Positions 51,645 to 59,253 are shown, counted from the first letter of the stretch. The stretch is 64,000 nucleotides of DNA from Bacteroidota bacterium (GCA_016183765.1 JACPEA010000011.1:124001-188000); one strand, 5' to 3'. Notes: a model not told the origin generated them from the sequence alone. Made by a program: numbers and translations.

Positions 51645-52811
51645 ATGAATCGTAAACTCAGAATGGGAATGGTAGGCGGAGGCAAAGATGCCTTTATCGG
51701 CGCCATCCATCGTTTGGCCGCCAATATGGATGGCCTCATCGAAGTTGTTTGTGGTGCACTCAGCATCAACCCCGAAATCGCGAAAGCCTCGGGCGAAATG
51801 TTATTCCTTCCTGCCGACAGGACCTACCTGACGTTCGAAGAGATGATTACCAAAGAAAGCCAGTTGCCCGCCGACAAACGGATGGATTTTGTAACGATCG
51901 TTACGCCCAACTTCGCACATTTTGCCCCGGCCATGATGGCGCTGGATCATGGTTTTCACGTGGTCATCGAAAAACCGATGACGTTCACGCTTGACGAAGC
52001 CAAACAACTGAAAAAGAAAGTAGAGGAAACCGGATTGACCCTCTGTCTCACGCATACCTACTCTGGTTACCCCATGGTAAAACAGGCCAAAGCCATGGTA
52101 CAGGAAGGCGTACTGGGCAAGATCCGTAAGGTTTGGGTGGAGTATCCACAAGGGTGGCTCAGCAAACTGAGCGAACGCGAAGGCAATGCACAGGCTGCCT
52201 GGAGGACCGATCCCAAAAAATCGGGTAAGAGCGGATGTATGGGCGATATCGGCACCCATGCCGCACACCTGTCTGAATACATCACCGGCGCCAAGATCAC
52301 CCATCTTTGTGCCGACCTGAATGTGATGGTGGAAGGCCGTGCACTGGATGATGACGGTGCCGTATTATTAAAGTACGATAACGGTGCATCCGGCGTACTG
52401 ATGGCATCGCAGGTAGCCGCCGGCGAAGAGAACGCATTGAAGATCCGCATCTATGGCGAAAAAGGCGGCATTGAATGGTTCCAGCATGAACCCAATACCC
52501 TGCTGGTAAAATGGCTCGACCAGCCCACACAGATCCTGCGCGCCGGCAGTGGTTATGGCGACCGCCTATCCGGTTTTGCCATGCATAATTTCCGCACGCC
52601 GGGCGGTCACCCCGAAGGTTACCTGGAAGCATTCGGCAATATCTACCGCAACTTCGCTTTAACCCTCAGCGCTAAAATAGATGGCACTACCCCCACACCC
52701 GAAATGCTCGACTTCCCCTCCTGCGATGACGGCATCCGTGGTATGGCATTCATCGACAACGTTGTAGCATCCGCCAAGAGCGATGTCAAGTGGACAAAAT
52801 ATGAACTGTAG
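51645..52811 (+). CDS. cytoplasmic Gfo/Idh/MocA family oxidoreductase
   Basis: A 388-residue protein without signal peptide. The Rossmann motif is RMGMVGGGKDAFIGAIHR, followed by VTIVTPNFAHFAPAMMAL and FHVVIEKPMTFTLDEAKQ (catalytic Lys in EKP). The C-domain has CMGDIGTHAAHLSEYI (catalytic His/Asp region). The length, longer than plain Gfo/Idh, matches the inositol/3-keto sugar type. Cytoplasmic location contrasts with the Tat-exported paralogue at 44192. The two could carry out the first oxidation outside and the last reduction inside, which is an inference. It starts the plus-strand operon. Confidence 0.88.
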   Translation: MNRKLRMGMVGGGKDAFIGAIHRLAANMDGLIEVVCGALSINPEIAKASGEMLFLPADRTYLTFEEMITKESQLPADKRMDFVTIVTPNFAHFAPAMMALDHGFHVVIEKPMTFTLDEAKQLKKKVEETGLTLCLTHTYSGYPMVKQAKAMVQEGVLGKIRKVWVEYPQGWLSKLSEREGNAQAAWRTDPKKSGKSGCMGDIGTHAAHLSEYITGAKITHLCADLNVMVEGRALDDDGAVLLKYDNGASGVLMASQVAAGEENALKIRIYGEKGGIEWFQHEPNTLLVKWLDQPTQILRAGSGYGDRLSGFAMHNFRTPGGHPEGYLEAFGNIYRNFALTLSAKIDGTTPTPEMLDFPSCDDGIRGMAFIDNVVASAKSDVKWTKYEL

Positions 52812-52813
52812 CC

Positions 52814-52918
52814 GTGAATCGTGAGTGGTAAGTCGTCAATTGTGAATGGTCAATAAGGAGGACAGCCATTCACAATTGACCATTCACAAATACTTCCTAC
52901 TCACCACTCACGATTCAC
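52814..52918. repeat. nested inverted repeat between the oxidoreductase and isomerase genes
   Basis: Outer arms are 52814-52833 and 52899-52918 (20 nt, 19 of 20 complementary). Inner arms are CAATTGTGAATGG (52837-52849) and CCATTCACAATTG (52866-52878), exact. The gap to the start at 52962 is then filled by the octamer array. Confidence 0.8.
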
Positions 52919-52952
52919 TCAATCACTCAATCACTCAATCACTCATTCAATC
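52913..52952. repeat. ATTCACTC/AATCACTC octamer array near a start codon
   Basis: Five octamer units: ATTCACTC, three AATCACTC and ATTCAATC. The array ends 9 bases before the ATG at 52962. Confidence 0.8.
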
Positions 52953-52961
52953 ATTGCTAAC

Positions 52962-54017
52962 ATGACTACTATCAAAGGACCCGGTATTTTTCTCGCCCAG
53001 TTCATGGGAGATACCGCTCCGTATAATTCACTCGATACGATCTGTAAATGGGCAGCATCCCTGGGTTTTACCGGTGTGCAGATACCCACCTGGGATAGCC
53101 GCTGCATCGATCTTCAGAAAGCTGCCGAAAGCAAGACCTATGCCGATGAGATCAAAGGAATTGTGCAGGCCGCAGGTCTGCAGATCACAGAACTGTCAAC
53201 GCACCTGCAGGGACAACTCGTAGCGGTAAACCCGGCCTATGATGCCCTGTTCGACGGTTTTGCGCCCGAGAAACTGCGCAACAACCCCAAAGCCAGAACT
53301 GAATGGGCGGTTCAGCAATTAAAGTATGCCGCCAAAGCTTCGCAGAATTTAGGACTGGATGCGCATGCCACTTTCAGCGGTGCTTTATTATGGCATACGG
53401 TATATCCCTGGCCGCAACGTCCGGCAGGATTGGTGGAAACCGGTTTTACTGAACTCGCTAAACGCTGGTTGCCCATCCTGAATGCTTTTGATGAAGCGGG
53501 TGTGGATCTGTGCTATGAAATACATCCTGGCGAAGACCTGCATGATGGCATCAGTTACGAGATGTTCCTGGAAAAAGTGAACAACCATAACCGGGCCTGC
53601 CTGCTCTACGATCCATCGCATTTTGTTTTACAATGTCTTGATTATCTTTCCTATATCGACCATTACCATGAGCGTATCCGTATGTTCCACGTAAAAGATG
53701 CCGAGTTCAACGCATCGGGTAAACAAGGGGTATACGGCGGGTTCCAGAACTGGGTTGACCGTGCCGGCCGTTTCCGTTCACTGGGTGATGGGCAGGTTGA
53801 TTTCAAATCTATCTTCAGCAAACTCGCCGCATATAACTATACAGGCTGGGCAGTAATGGAGTGGGAATGTGCCATTAAGGACGCCGCCACCGGCGCAGCA
53901 GAAGGTGCGCCCTTCATCAAAGACCACATTATTAAAGTAACCGAAAAAGCCTTTGACGATTTTGCCGGAACAGGTTCAGATGAAAACTTTAATCGCCGGA
54001 TTTTGGGAATTGATTAA
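52962..54017 (+). CDS. sugar phosphate isomerase/epimerase (TIM barrel)
   Basis: A 351-residue xylose-isomerase-like protein without signal peptide. Motifs: GFTGVQIPTWDSRCIDLQKA, VDLCYEIHPGEDLHDGISYEMFLEKV, LLYDPSHFVLQCLDYL, MFHVKDAEFNASGKQGVYGG, and GWAVMEWECAIKD at the last strand. These supply the Glu, His, Asp and Glu metal ligands. The length and the HVKDAEF segment match isomerases paired with Gfo/Idh/MocA enzymes in sugar loci. It is a cytoplasmic step, in one operon with the oxidoreductase upstream, cytochrome c and DUF1080 downstream. Confidence 0.85.
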   Translation: MTTIKGPGIFLAQFMGDTAPYNSLDTICKWAASLGFTGVQIPTWDSRCIDLQKAAESKTYADEIKGIVQAAGLQITELSTHLQGQLVAVNPAYDALFDGFAPEKLRNNPKARTEWAVQQLKYAAKASQNLGLDAHATFSGALLWHTVYPWPQRPAGLVETGFTELAKRWLPILNAFDEAGVDLCYEIHPGEDLHDGISYEMFLEKVNNHNRACLLYDPSHFVLQCLDYLSYIDHYHERIRMFHVKDAEFNASGKQGVYGGFQNWVDRAGRFRSLGDGQVDFKSIFSKLAAYNYTGWAVMEWECAIKDAATGAAEGAPFIKDHIIKVTEKAFDDFAGTGSDENFNRRILGID

Positions 54018-54104
54018 TATCTTCATACCCTCTTTCAGCAATGTATCTGAATACATCGCTGAAAGATCTACCTCAATTTTTTTGTACCACTAAAAACATT
54101 TGTC

Positions 54105-54512
54105 GTGAAAAAGTACTTTGTAGCCTTCACCCTGTTAACGTTTGCCGTTGCCTGTGGCAGTAACAACACCGAGAAAAAAGAAGAAAAACCTGCCGAAGCC
54201 GCCGCCGCTCCTGCAGCAGCACCAGCCAATGACCTGGCCAGCAACCCTGACTATGAAAAAGGATTGGCATTGGTTGCTAAATCAGACTGCCTTACCTGCC
54301 ACAAAGTAAGTGAGAAACTGACCGGCCCTGCCTACAAAGATGTGGCTGCGAAATATGAGAGCACTGATGAAAACATCAATATGCTTGTATCCAAGATCAT
54401 CAAAGGCGGTCAGGGCGTATGGGGTACCATCCCAATGACACCTCACCCAACTTTGAGTGAAGACGATGCCAAACAAATGGTAAAATATATCCTCTTACTG
54501 AGAAATAAATAA
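54105..54512 (+). CDS. monoheme cytochrome c lipoprotein
   Basis: A 135-residue lipoprotein. The signal ends with lipobox AVAC (Cys17). An Ala/Pro/Lys-rich tether (about 22-42) is followed by a class I cytochrome c domain with heme motif CLTCH (Cys62, Cys65, His66). Met111 in IPMTPHPTL is the likely axial ligand. It starts at GTG (54105). It can accept electrons from the GMC dehydrogenase encoded on the other strand and pass them to the respiratory chain; this matches dehydrogenases with a cytochrome subunit. The DUF1080 gene starts 6 bases downstream. Confidence 0.88.
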   Translation: MKKYFVAFTLLTFAVACGSNNTEKKEEKPAEAAAAPAAAPANDLASNPDYEKGLALVAKSDCLTCHKVSEKLTGPAYKDVAAKYESTDENINMLVSKIIKGGQGVWGTIPMTPHPTLSEDDAKQMVKYILLLRNK

Positions 54513-54517
54513 TCCGC

Positions 54518-55246
54518 ATGCAATCATTCACAGCAATCACCGTATTGGCATTGTCCTTACTGTTGGGCGGCCCTGTTGCCAAAACAACAGAACTTCCTTC
54601 TGCAACGCAGAAAAAAGAAAAAGGCTGGACAGCTTTATTTGATGGAAAGACACTGAACGGCTGGCATAACTATGGTAAAACAACCACAAGTCCCGCCTGG
54701 ACCGTTGAAGACGGAGCCATTTTTTACAATCCCTCCAAAAGGATTCCCGGGCAAAGGGGTTCTAACGACCTGGTAACTGATAAGGAGTTCGAAAACTTTC
54801 ATTTCAAATACGACTGGAAGATCTCTAAGAACGGTAACAGCGGTCTGATCTTCTGGGTGCAGGAAGATACAGCCAAGTACAAGCAGACCTATCATACAGG
54901 TCCCGAAATGCAGGTGCTGGATAATGATGGTCACGCCGATGGCAAGATCAACAAACATCGTGCGGGTAACCTTTACGATCTGATCGCCGGAAAAGAAGGT
55001 GTAGTAAAGCCTGTTGGCGAATGGAATACAGCAGAGATCATCTGTAACAAAGGCAAAATGGATTTTATCCTGAATGGAGAAACAGTTTTGTCTACCACTT
55101 ACGGAGATGACAGCTGGAAACAAATGATCGCCGCAAGTAAATTCAAACAGTGGCCCGATTTCGGAACGGTTTTCAAAGGCCGTTTTGCATTGCAGGACCA
55201 TGGTAATGAAGTCTGGTACCGGAATATCATGATCCGGAGTTTATAA
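54518..55246 (+). CDS. secreted DUF1080 (3-keto-disaccharide hydrolase family) protein
   Basis: A 242-residue exported protein. The signal (to about residue 20) is followed by a concanavalin-like DUF1080 domain: WTALFDGKTLNGWHNYGK, WTVEDGAIFYNP, FENFHFKYDWKISKNGNSGLIFWVQED, GPEMQVLDNDGH, and GRFALQDHGNEVWYRNIMIR. In gut Bacteroides, related proteins were shown to break 3-keto-glycosides, so this is likely the cleavage step of the locus. It acts in the periplasm or at the surface. It ends in a hairpin terminator shared with tadA's upstream region. Confidence 0.9.
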   Translation: MQSFTAITVLALSLLLGGPVAKTTELPSATQKKEKGWTALFDGKTLNGWHNYGKTTTSPAWTVEDGAIFYNPSKRIPGQRGSNDLVTDKEFENFHFKYDWKISKNGNSGLIFWVQEDTAKYKQTYHTGPEMQVLDNDGHADGKINKHRAGNLYDLIAGKEGVVKPVGEWNTAEIICNKGKMDFILNGETVLSTTYGDDSWKQMIAASKFKQWPDFGTVFKGRFALQDHGNEVWYRNIMIRSL

Positions 55247-55262
55247 AAAAGCCCATTGTAGT

Positions 55263-55289
55263 AAAGCCATCTCAAAATGAGGTGGCTTT
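55263..55289. terminator. Rho-independent terminator after the DUF1080 gene
   Basis: AAAGCCATCTCA pairs with TGAGGTGGCTTT around three A (one G-T wobble), followed by TTTTTA. It closes the sugar operon. Confidence 0.85.
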
Positions 55290-55310
55290 TTTATTTGCTC
55301 CCGGCAAAAG

Positions 55311-55318
55311 CCTACTTT
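55311..55318 (+). promoter_or_regulatory. -7 box TACTTTCG before tadA
   Basis: A one-mismatch TAnnTTTG box 6 bases before the GTG at 55325. It supports the GTG start. Confidence 0.35.
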
Positions 55319-55324
55319 CGCTGC

Positions 55325-55774
55325 GTGATCGAGTTTGATGATACCTATTTTATGCAGCAGGCGCTGAAAGAAGCCGTGCTGGCCTATGAAGCCGACGAGG
55401 TTCCGGTAGGTGCGGTGGTGGTCATTAACAACAAGATTATCGCCCGCGGACATAACCAGGTGGAACTGCTGACCGATTCTACCGCGCATGCCGAGATCCT
55501 GGCCCTGACCTCTGCCTACCATTACCTTGGGGCCAAATATTTGCCCAATGCCACCCTCTATGTAACCGTAGAACCCTGCCTCATGTGCTGCGGGGCCCTG
55601 TACTGGAGCAAGATCGGACGCATTGTTTACGGGGCTTCCGATGAGAAAAACGGCTTTAAACACATTACCAAAGAAAACTGGCCCTTCCACCCCAAAACAG
55701 AACTGGTAAAAGGTGTACTGGAAGATGAATGTGCACAACTGATGCGATCTTTCTTTAAAGCCAAACGGCAGTAA
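55325..55774 (+). CDS. tadA: tRNA-specific adenosine deaminase
   Basis: A 149-residue zinc deaminase. His55-Ala-Glu57 (DSTAHAEI) and PCLMC (Cys85, Cys88) are the zinc/proton-shuttle set. VPVGAVVV and TLYVTVEPC are family-like. TadA converts A34 to inosine in tRNA-Arg. The start is a GTG that gives MIEFDDTYFMQQALKEA, the usual N-terminus in this phylum. The frame is open upstream to 55277, but that part lies within the DUF1080 terminator. Confidence 0.9.
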   Translation: MIEFDDTYFMQQALKEAVLAYEADEVPVGAVVVINNKIIARGHNQVELLTDSTAHAEILALTSAYHYLGAKYLPNATLYVTVEPCLMCCGALYWSKIGRIVYGASDEKNGFKHITKENWPFHPKTELVKGVLEDECAQLMRSFFKAKRQ

Positions 55775-55852
55775 TCATTGTTGTACCAGCAGGCAGGTTT
55801 TTCGAATTAAGAAAGAATTGATTATTGGCTTTCTTTATCAACCGAACAACAG

Positions 55853-55860
55853 TAAATTTG
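55853..55860 (+). promoter_or_regulatory. -7 box TAAATTTG before sodA
   Basis: An exact TAnnTTTG match 45 bases before the ATG. A TTG lies 25 bases upstream, longer than the usual spacer. Confidence 0.45.
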
Positions 55861-55905
55861 TTATTCATCCAATAACCTTCATTTTCATTCAAAAACTTAT
55901 AAACT

Positions 55906-56523
55906 ATGTCATTTACACTCGCCCCTTTACCTTATGCATATGATGCACTGGAGCCACATATCGACACCACTACCATGCAGATACACCATGGTAAACACCA
56001 CCAGGCTTATGTAGATAACCTGAACAAAGCCATTGCCGGCACCCCAAATGAAGGCAAATCACTGGCAGAACTGGTTGCTGCAGCCGGCTCTATCAGTCCC
56101 GCGGTACGTAACAACGGCGGTGGTCACTGGAACCATAGTTTTTTCTGGGAAAGCCTAGCCGCTCCCGCCCAAGGCGCGACAGGTGGAGCCCCATCCGGCG
56201 CTCTGGCCGATGCCATCACTGCCGCATTCGGTTCTTTTGATGCCTTCAAAGAAAAATTCGCCAACGCCGGTATGACCCGTTTTGGCAGCGGATGGGCCTG
56301 GTTACTGGTCAAAGACGGTAAACTGGAAGTATCTTCCACCCCCAACCAGGATAACCCGCTGATGGATGTTGCTGAAGTAAAAGGCACACCGATCCTGGGG
56401 GTTGACGTTTGGGAACACGCGTACTACCTGAAATACCAGAACCGCCGTGCTGATTACCTGGGTGCATTCTGGAATGTGGTAAACTGGAATAAAGTTGCAG
56501 AACGTTTTAACGCAGCAAAATAA
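55906..56523 (+). CDS. sodA: superoxide dismutase, Mn-type
   Basis: A 205-residue Fe/Mn superoxide dismutase. Metal ligands are His27 (MQIHHGKHH), His77 ([11 protein letters not shown]), Asp167 and His171 ([21 protein letters not shown]). The GGHxNH form at 73-77 and Gln148 in STPNQDNP favour the Mn type over the Fe type, although cambialistic use is possible. No signal peptide; cytoplasmic. Monocistronic, with its own -7 box and a terminator. Confidence 0.95.
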   Translation: MSFTLAPLPYAYDALEPHIDTTTMQIHHGKHHQAYVDNLNKAIAGTPNEGKSLAELVAAAGSISPAVRNNGGGHWNHSFFWESLAAPAQGATGGAPSGALADAITAAFGSFDAFKEKFANAGMTRFGSGWAWLLVKDGKLEVSSTPNQDNPLMDVAEVKGTPILGVDVWEHAYYLKYQNRRADYLGAFWNVVNWNKVAERFNAAK

Positions 56524-56551
56524 ACGCTGTCAGTAAATAATATTATTTTAC

Positions 56552-56582
56552 AGTCCCGCTGCATTCCGGCGGGACTTTTTTA
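56552..56582 (+). terminator. Rho-independent terminator of sodA
   Basis: AGTCCCGC and GCGGGACT (8 bp) with a 9-base loop, followed by a T run. Confidence 0.85.
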
Positions 56583-56589
56583 TGAAACC

Positions 56590-57189
56590 ATGCTTATGAA
56601 AAAAATACTTTTCTTCTGTTGCGCCATTGCCTTGTTCGCTTCCTGTAAAAGCAAGACCCTGGTGGTAATGAGTAAGGGTGCTGCCGACATTGATGTGGCG
56701 GCCAAGACCATCAAGGCCAAAGACGGCGCCGGTCATGAAGAAACAACTGTGACCCTGGGTGGCGGCTCCATTGTATTTAAACTGAACACTCCTGCCGGAG
56801 AAGCCACGGTAGAGCTGAAAGAAAACGGTCTGTATGTGGTGAACGTGAAGAACGATACCATTATTGGTGGTTACCAGCAATACAGTGATCCCTCCGTATC
56901 GCAGCAGGTGATCACACAGGAGAAACTGAAGCAGCAGATCGATTCACTGCAGTTATTATCCGAAGGAAAAAATGTAAGTGCCGCCAACCGTAATTTCTTT
57001 ATCCTGCCCAACCAGGCCGTTAAGATCACCGATAATACGGCCGCCATGATCGTTGGTCCCTACCACCGCATGCGCTCTGCCGAAAAAGTAGACGGGAAAG
57101 TCCCCGAAGTATACCGGTTCTACAGCATCAGGGAGATCCGGGAGATCATTGGTAAACTGCAGGCTTTGACGGTGGCACCGAAAGAATAA
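56590..57189 (+). CDS. hypothetical lipoprotein
   Basis: A 199-residue lipoprotein with lipobox LFASC (MKKILFFCCAIALFASC). The mature protein is beta-rich at first (KTLVVMSKGAADIDVAAKTIKAKDGAGHEETTVTLGGGSIVFKL), then has a helical middle (QQVITQEKLKQQIDSLQLLSEGKN) and a C-terminal part (YRFYSIREIREIIGKLQAL). No family recognised. ATG at 56596 is an equally good start. Confidence 0.62.
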   Translation: MLMKKILFFCCAIALFASCKSKTLVVMSKGAADIDVAAKTIKAKDGAGHEETTVTLGGGSIVFKLNTPAGEATVELKENGLYVVNVKNDTIIGGYQQYSDPSVSQQVITQEKLKQQIDSLQLLSEGKNVSAANRNFFILPNQAVKITDNTAAMIVGPYHRMRSAEKVDGKVPEVYRFYSIREIREIIGKLQALTVAPKE

Positions 57190-57412
57190 TTTGAGAATTC
57201 GGCAATTTGAAAATTGGAGAATGGATTTTCGGTCAGGATAGTGATATACAAGCCCTGCATAACATCTCAGCGTTTCCTCTGCTTTTCACCGCGGAGCCGC
57301 AGAGGAAAGGAGTTGCGCGGAGAGAGCGCTCATAGTAAGTGCCTTGTCAGCAATAAGTCATTACTGCCACGTCATTTCCAAATTCTCAAATTGCTATATT
57401 CCCAAATTTTCA
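57188..57412. repeat. composite intergenic repeat: AATTTGAGAATT arms around a CGCAGAG half-element
   Basis: AATTTGAGAATT (57188-57199) has its exact complement AATTCTCAAATT at 57381-57392, and further copies of the word lie beside both. Between them, 57283-57326 is a CGCAGAG-type half-element starting TTTTCACCGCGGAGCCG and ending CGCGGAGAGAG. No gene. Confidence 0.65.
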
Positions 57413-57685
57413 GGGAACCGGGTCGTATCCATGTCCACCACCCGGCCGGCACCTGCTGATGCGTTTTATCGACAGCCAGCCTCCTTTGATCAGCCCGTGT
57501 TTTTGCAGGGCCTGTACGGCATACTGTGAGCAGGTGGGTGTAAAACGGCATTTAGGACCAATGGCCGGAGAGATCACATACTGGTAGATCCTGATCAGCA
57601 AGATGAATGGATAACTGATCACCACGGCAAGCCAGGTGATCCATAAACGGGGTTGTTGGGGCGGTATGTTCTTTTCAGCGCACAA
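57410..57685 (-). CDS. yidD: membrane protein insertion efficiency factor YidD
   Basis: A 91-residue protein if TTG at 57685 is used. The YidD core is complete: [27 protein letters not shown] and [24 protein letters not shown]. One N-terminal membrane-like segment (about 15-35). YidD assists YidC in inserting membrane proteins. It overlaps the end of rnpA by 11 bases, the classic rpmH-rnpA-yidD order. The start codon is uncertain; a GTG inside the hydrophobic stretch is an alternative. Confidence 0.9.
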   Translation of the reverse strand: MCAEKNIPPQQPRLWITWLAVVISYPFILLIRIYQYVISPAIGPKCRFTPTCSQYAVQALQKHGLIKGGWLSIKRISRCRPGGGHGYDPVP

Positions 57686-58067
57686 TCTGTTCTTCCAGTT
57701 TGGTGAGGGCCTGCTGCATTTTTTCGGTCAGCATACCATGATCGGGCAGTTCTTTCCCAATATATAAGAAAAATACAGCTATCTGTTTTTGATGGCTTTT
57801 AAGCGTAGTCAGCAGCGGCTGTTTGTTCAGCCGGTAACATTCACGCAATAAACGTTTGATGCGGTTCCTGTCTACCGCTTTTGAAAAATGCCTGGCGCTC
57901 ACGCCCACGCCGGCCTGAACAGGTTGTTCAAAGCTATTACCGGCAGCTATCCAGAACAGTTTCACCGGAAATACGGAAATGGTTTTGCCACCCGTAAAAA
58001 GGGCGTTCAATACCTTACGGCTTTTCAGTTTTTCTGACCGGGAATATGTGTGGGTGCCTGCTGACAT
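57675..58067 (-). CDS. rnpA: ribonuclease P protein component
   Basis: A 130-residue basic protein. [28 protein letters not shown] is the RNR signature; the N-terminal [18 protein letters not shown] is the 5'-leader-binding part. With the RNase P RNA it cleaves pre-tRNA leaders. It follows rpmH, after a strong hairpin, and overlaps yidD. Confidence 0.94.
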   Translation of the reverse strand: MSAGTHTYSRSEKLKSRKVLNALFTGGKTISVFPVKLFWIAAGNSFEQPVQAGVGVSARHFSKAVDRNRIKRLLRECYRLNKQPLLTTLKSHQKQIAVFFLYIGKELPDHGMLTEKMQQALTKLEEQIVR

Positions 58068-58086
58068 GGTTCTGCTACACTAAAAA

Positions 58087-58109
58087 AGCCTCATCACAAA
58101 GATGAGGCT
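58087..58109 (-). terminator. hairpin between rpmH and rnpA
   Basis: AGCCTCATC and GATGAGGCT (9 bp) around ACAAA. On the minus strand it is followed by six T. It lies after rpmH and only 20 bases before the rnpA start, so it works as a terminator or attenuator between them. Confidence 0.75.
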
Positions 58110-58147
58110 ATATTTTTTACACTGCAAAGGCCTTGGGGCCCGGTGTA

Positions 58148-58303
58148 CTATTTTAATCCTTTTTCGCTGGAAACAGTGAGTTTCTTACGACCTTTCGCTC
58201 TGCGGCTCGCCAGTACTTTGCGGCCATTGGCAGTTTCCATACGCTTGCGGAAACCGTGAACGGTTTTACGACGGCGTTTGTGTGGTTGGAATGTACGTTT
58301 CAT
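58148..58303 (-). CDS. rpmH: 50S ribosomal protein L34
   Basis: A 51-residue, very basic protein read directly from the minus strand: [45 protein letters not shown] and EKGLK. It matches L34 over its length (MKRTFQPxxRRRxxxHGFRxRM). It forms part of the large subunit. It is upstream of rnpA in the usual order. No dnaA is visible in this window, so the usual link to the origin cannot be shown. Confidence 0.95.
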   Translation of the reverse strand: MKRTFQPHKRRRKTVHGFRKRMETANGRKVLASRRAKGRKKLTVSSEKGLK

Positions 58304-58419
58304 GTTCTAGTTTTTTACTAACCCGGTAATATGATTTCGTTTCATGCCTGCAGTCACCATACTGCTGCTTGTGAAAGGACGGCAAAGGCGAAAAACTGCC
58401 CCGATCTGCTCATTTTAGC

Positions 58420-59253
58420 CTATTTCCGGCCCAGATCCAGGTGTTTTGAAGCGATCGGCTGCCCAAAAAAGCGGGTGGCATGGGTATCAAAATCCGTGGT
58501 TGAATCGGTGGTATAAAAACTGAGCCGGCCGTTTCGGCTGCATTTCTGCGCCAGTTTTGGATGTTTTTCCAGATAGGTTTTGAGACTTTTTGCCACGATC
58601 TCACCCTGCGATACCACCGTGATACCCGCCGGCAAAAACTGCCGGATCTTATTGAGTAGCAGTGGGTAATGCGTACATGCGAGTAATACCGTATCGATCC
58701 CTTCTGCCTGGTTCAGGAGAAGCTGCAGGTACTGCTGCACAAAATAATCGGCCCCGGGGGCATCGTATTCATTGTTCTCGATCAATGGCACCCACATGGG
58801 ACAGGCTTCCTGGTACACTGCTACCTGGGGAAAGAATTTAGCGATCTCGATGGGATAACTCTCACTCTGCACGGTTCCCGATGTTCCCAGTACCCCTACT
58901 TTACCGGTTTTTGAGTAAGTACCTATCACTTCTGTTGTAGGCCTGATCACTCCCAGTACCCGTTTATCCGGATCGATACCGGGCAGGTCTTTCTGCTGAA
59001 TGGTGCGCAGTGCTTTAGCGGAAGCCGTATTGCAGGCCAGGATCACCAGCTCACATCCCTGGGCAAAAAACCACTGCACGCATTCCAGCGTATAATGGTA
59101 CACAGTGGCAAATGAACGTGGGCCATAGGGTGCACGGGCATTATCGCCCATGTAGAGATAATCGTATTCCGGCAATGCCTGCACGATCTCTTTCAGTATG
59201 GTTAAACCTCCATACCCGCTGTCGAATACACCAATGGGTTTGACGGGTTGCAT
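58420..59253 (-). CDS. murI: glutamate racemase
   Basis: A 277-residue protein converting L- to D-glutamate for peptidoglycan. Catalytic Cys74 is in ILACNTASAK and Cys193 in LLACTHYPLL; IGVFDSGYGG (Asp11, Ser12) is the N-terminal substrate site. LGTSGTVQSESYP and TTDSTTDF follow the family. The start MQPVKPIGVF at 59253 is chosen; upstream frame is not conserved. It lies after the two ompH genes on the same strand. Confidence 0.94.
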   Translation of the reverse strand: MQPVKPIGVFDSGYGGLTILKEIVQALPEYDYLYMGDNARAPYGPRSFATVYHYTLECVQWFFAQGCELVILACNTASAKALRTIQQKDLPGIDPDKRVLGVIRPTTEVIGTYSKTGKVGVLGTSGTVQSESYPIEIAKFFPQVAVYQEACPMWVPLIENNEYDAPGADYFVQQYLQLLLNQAEGIDTVLLACTHYPLLLNKIRQFLPAGITVVSQGEIVAKSLKTYLEKHPKLAQKCSRNGRLSFYTTDSTTDFDTHATRFFGQPIASKHLDLGRK

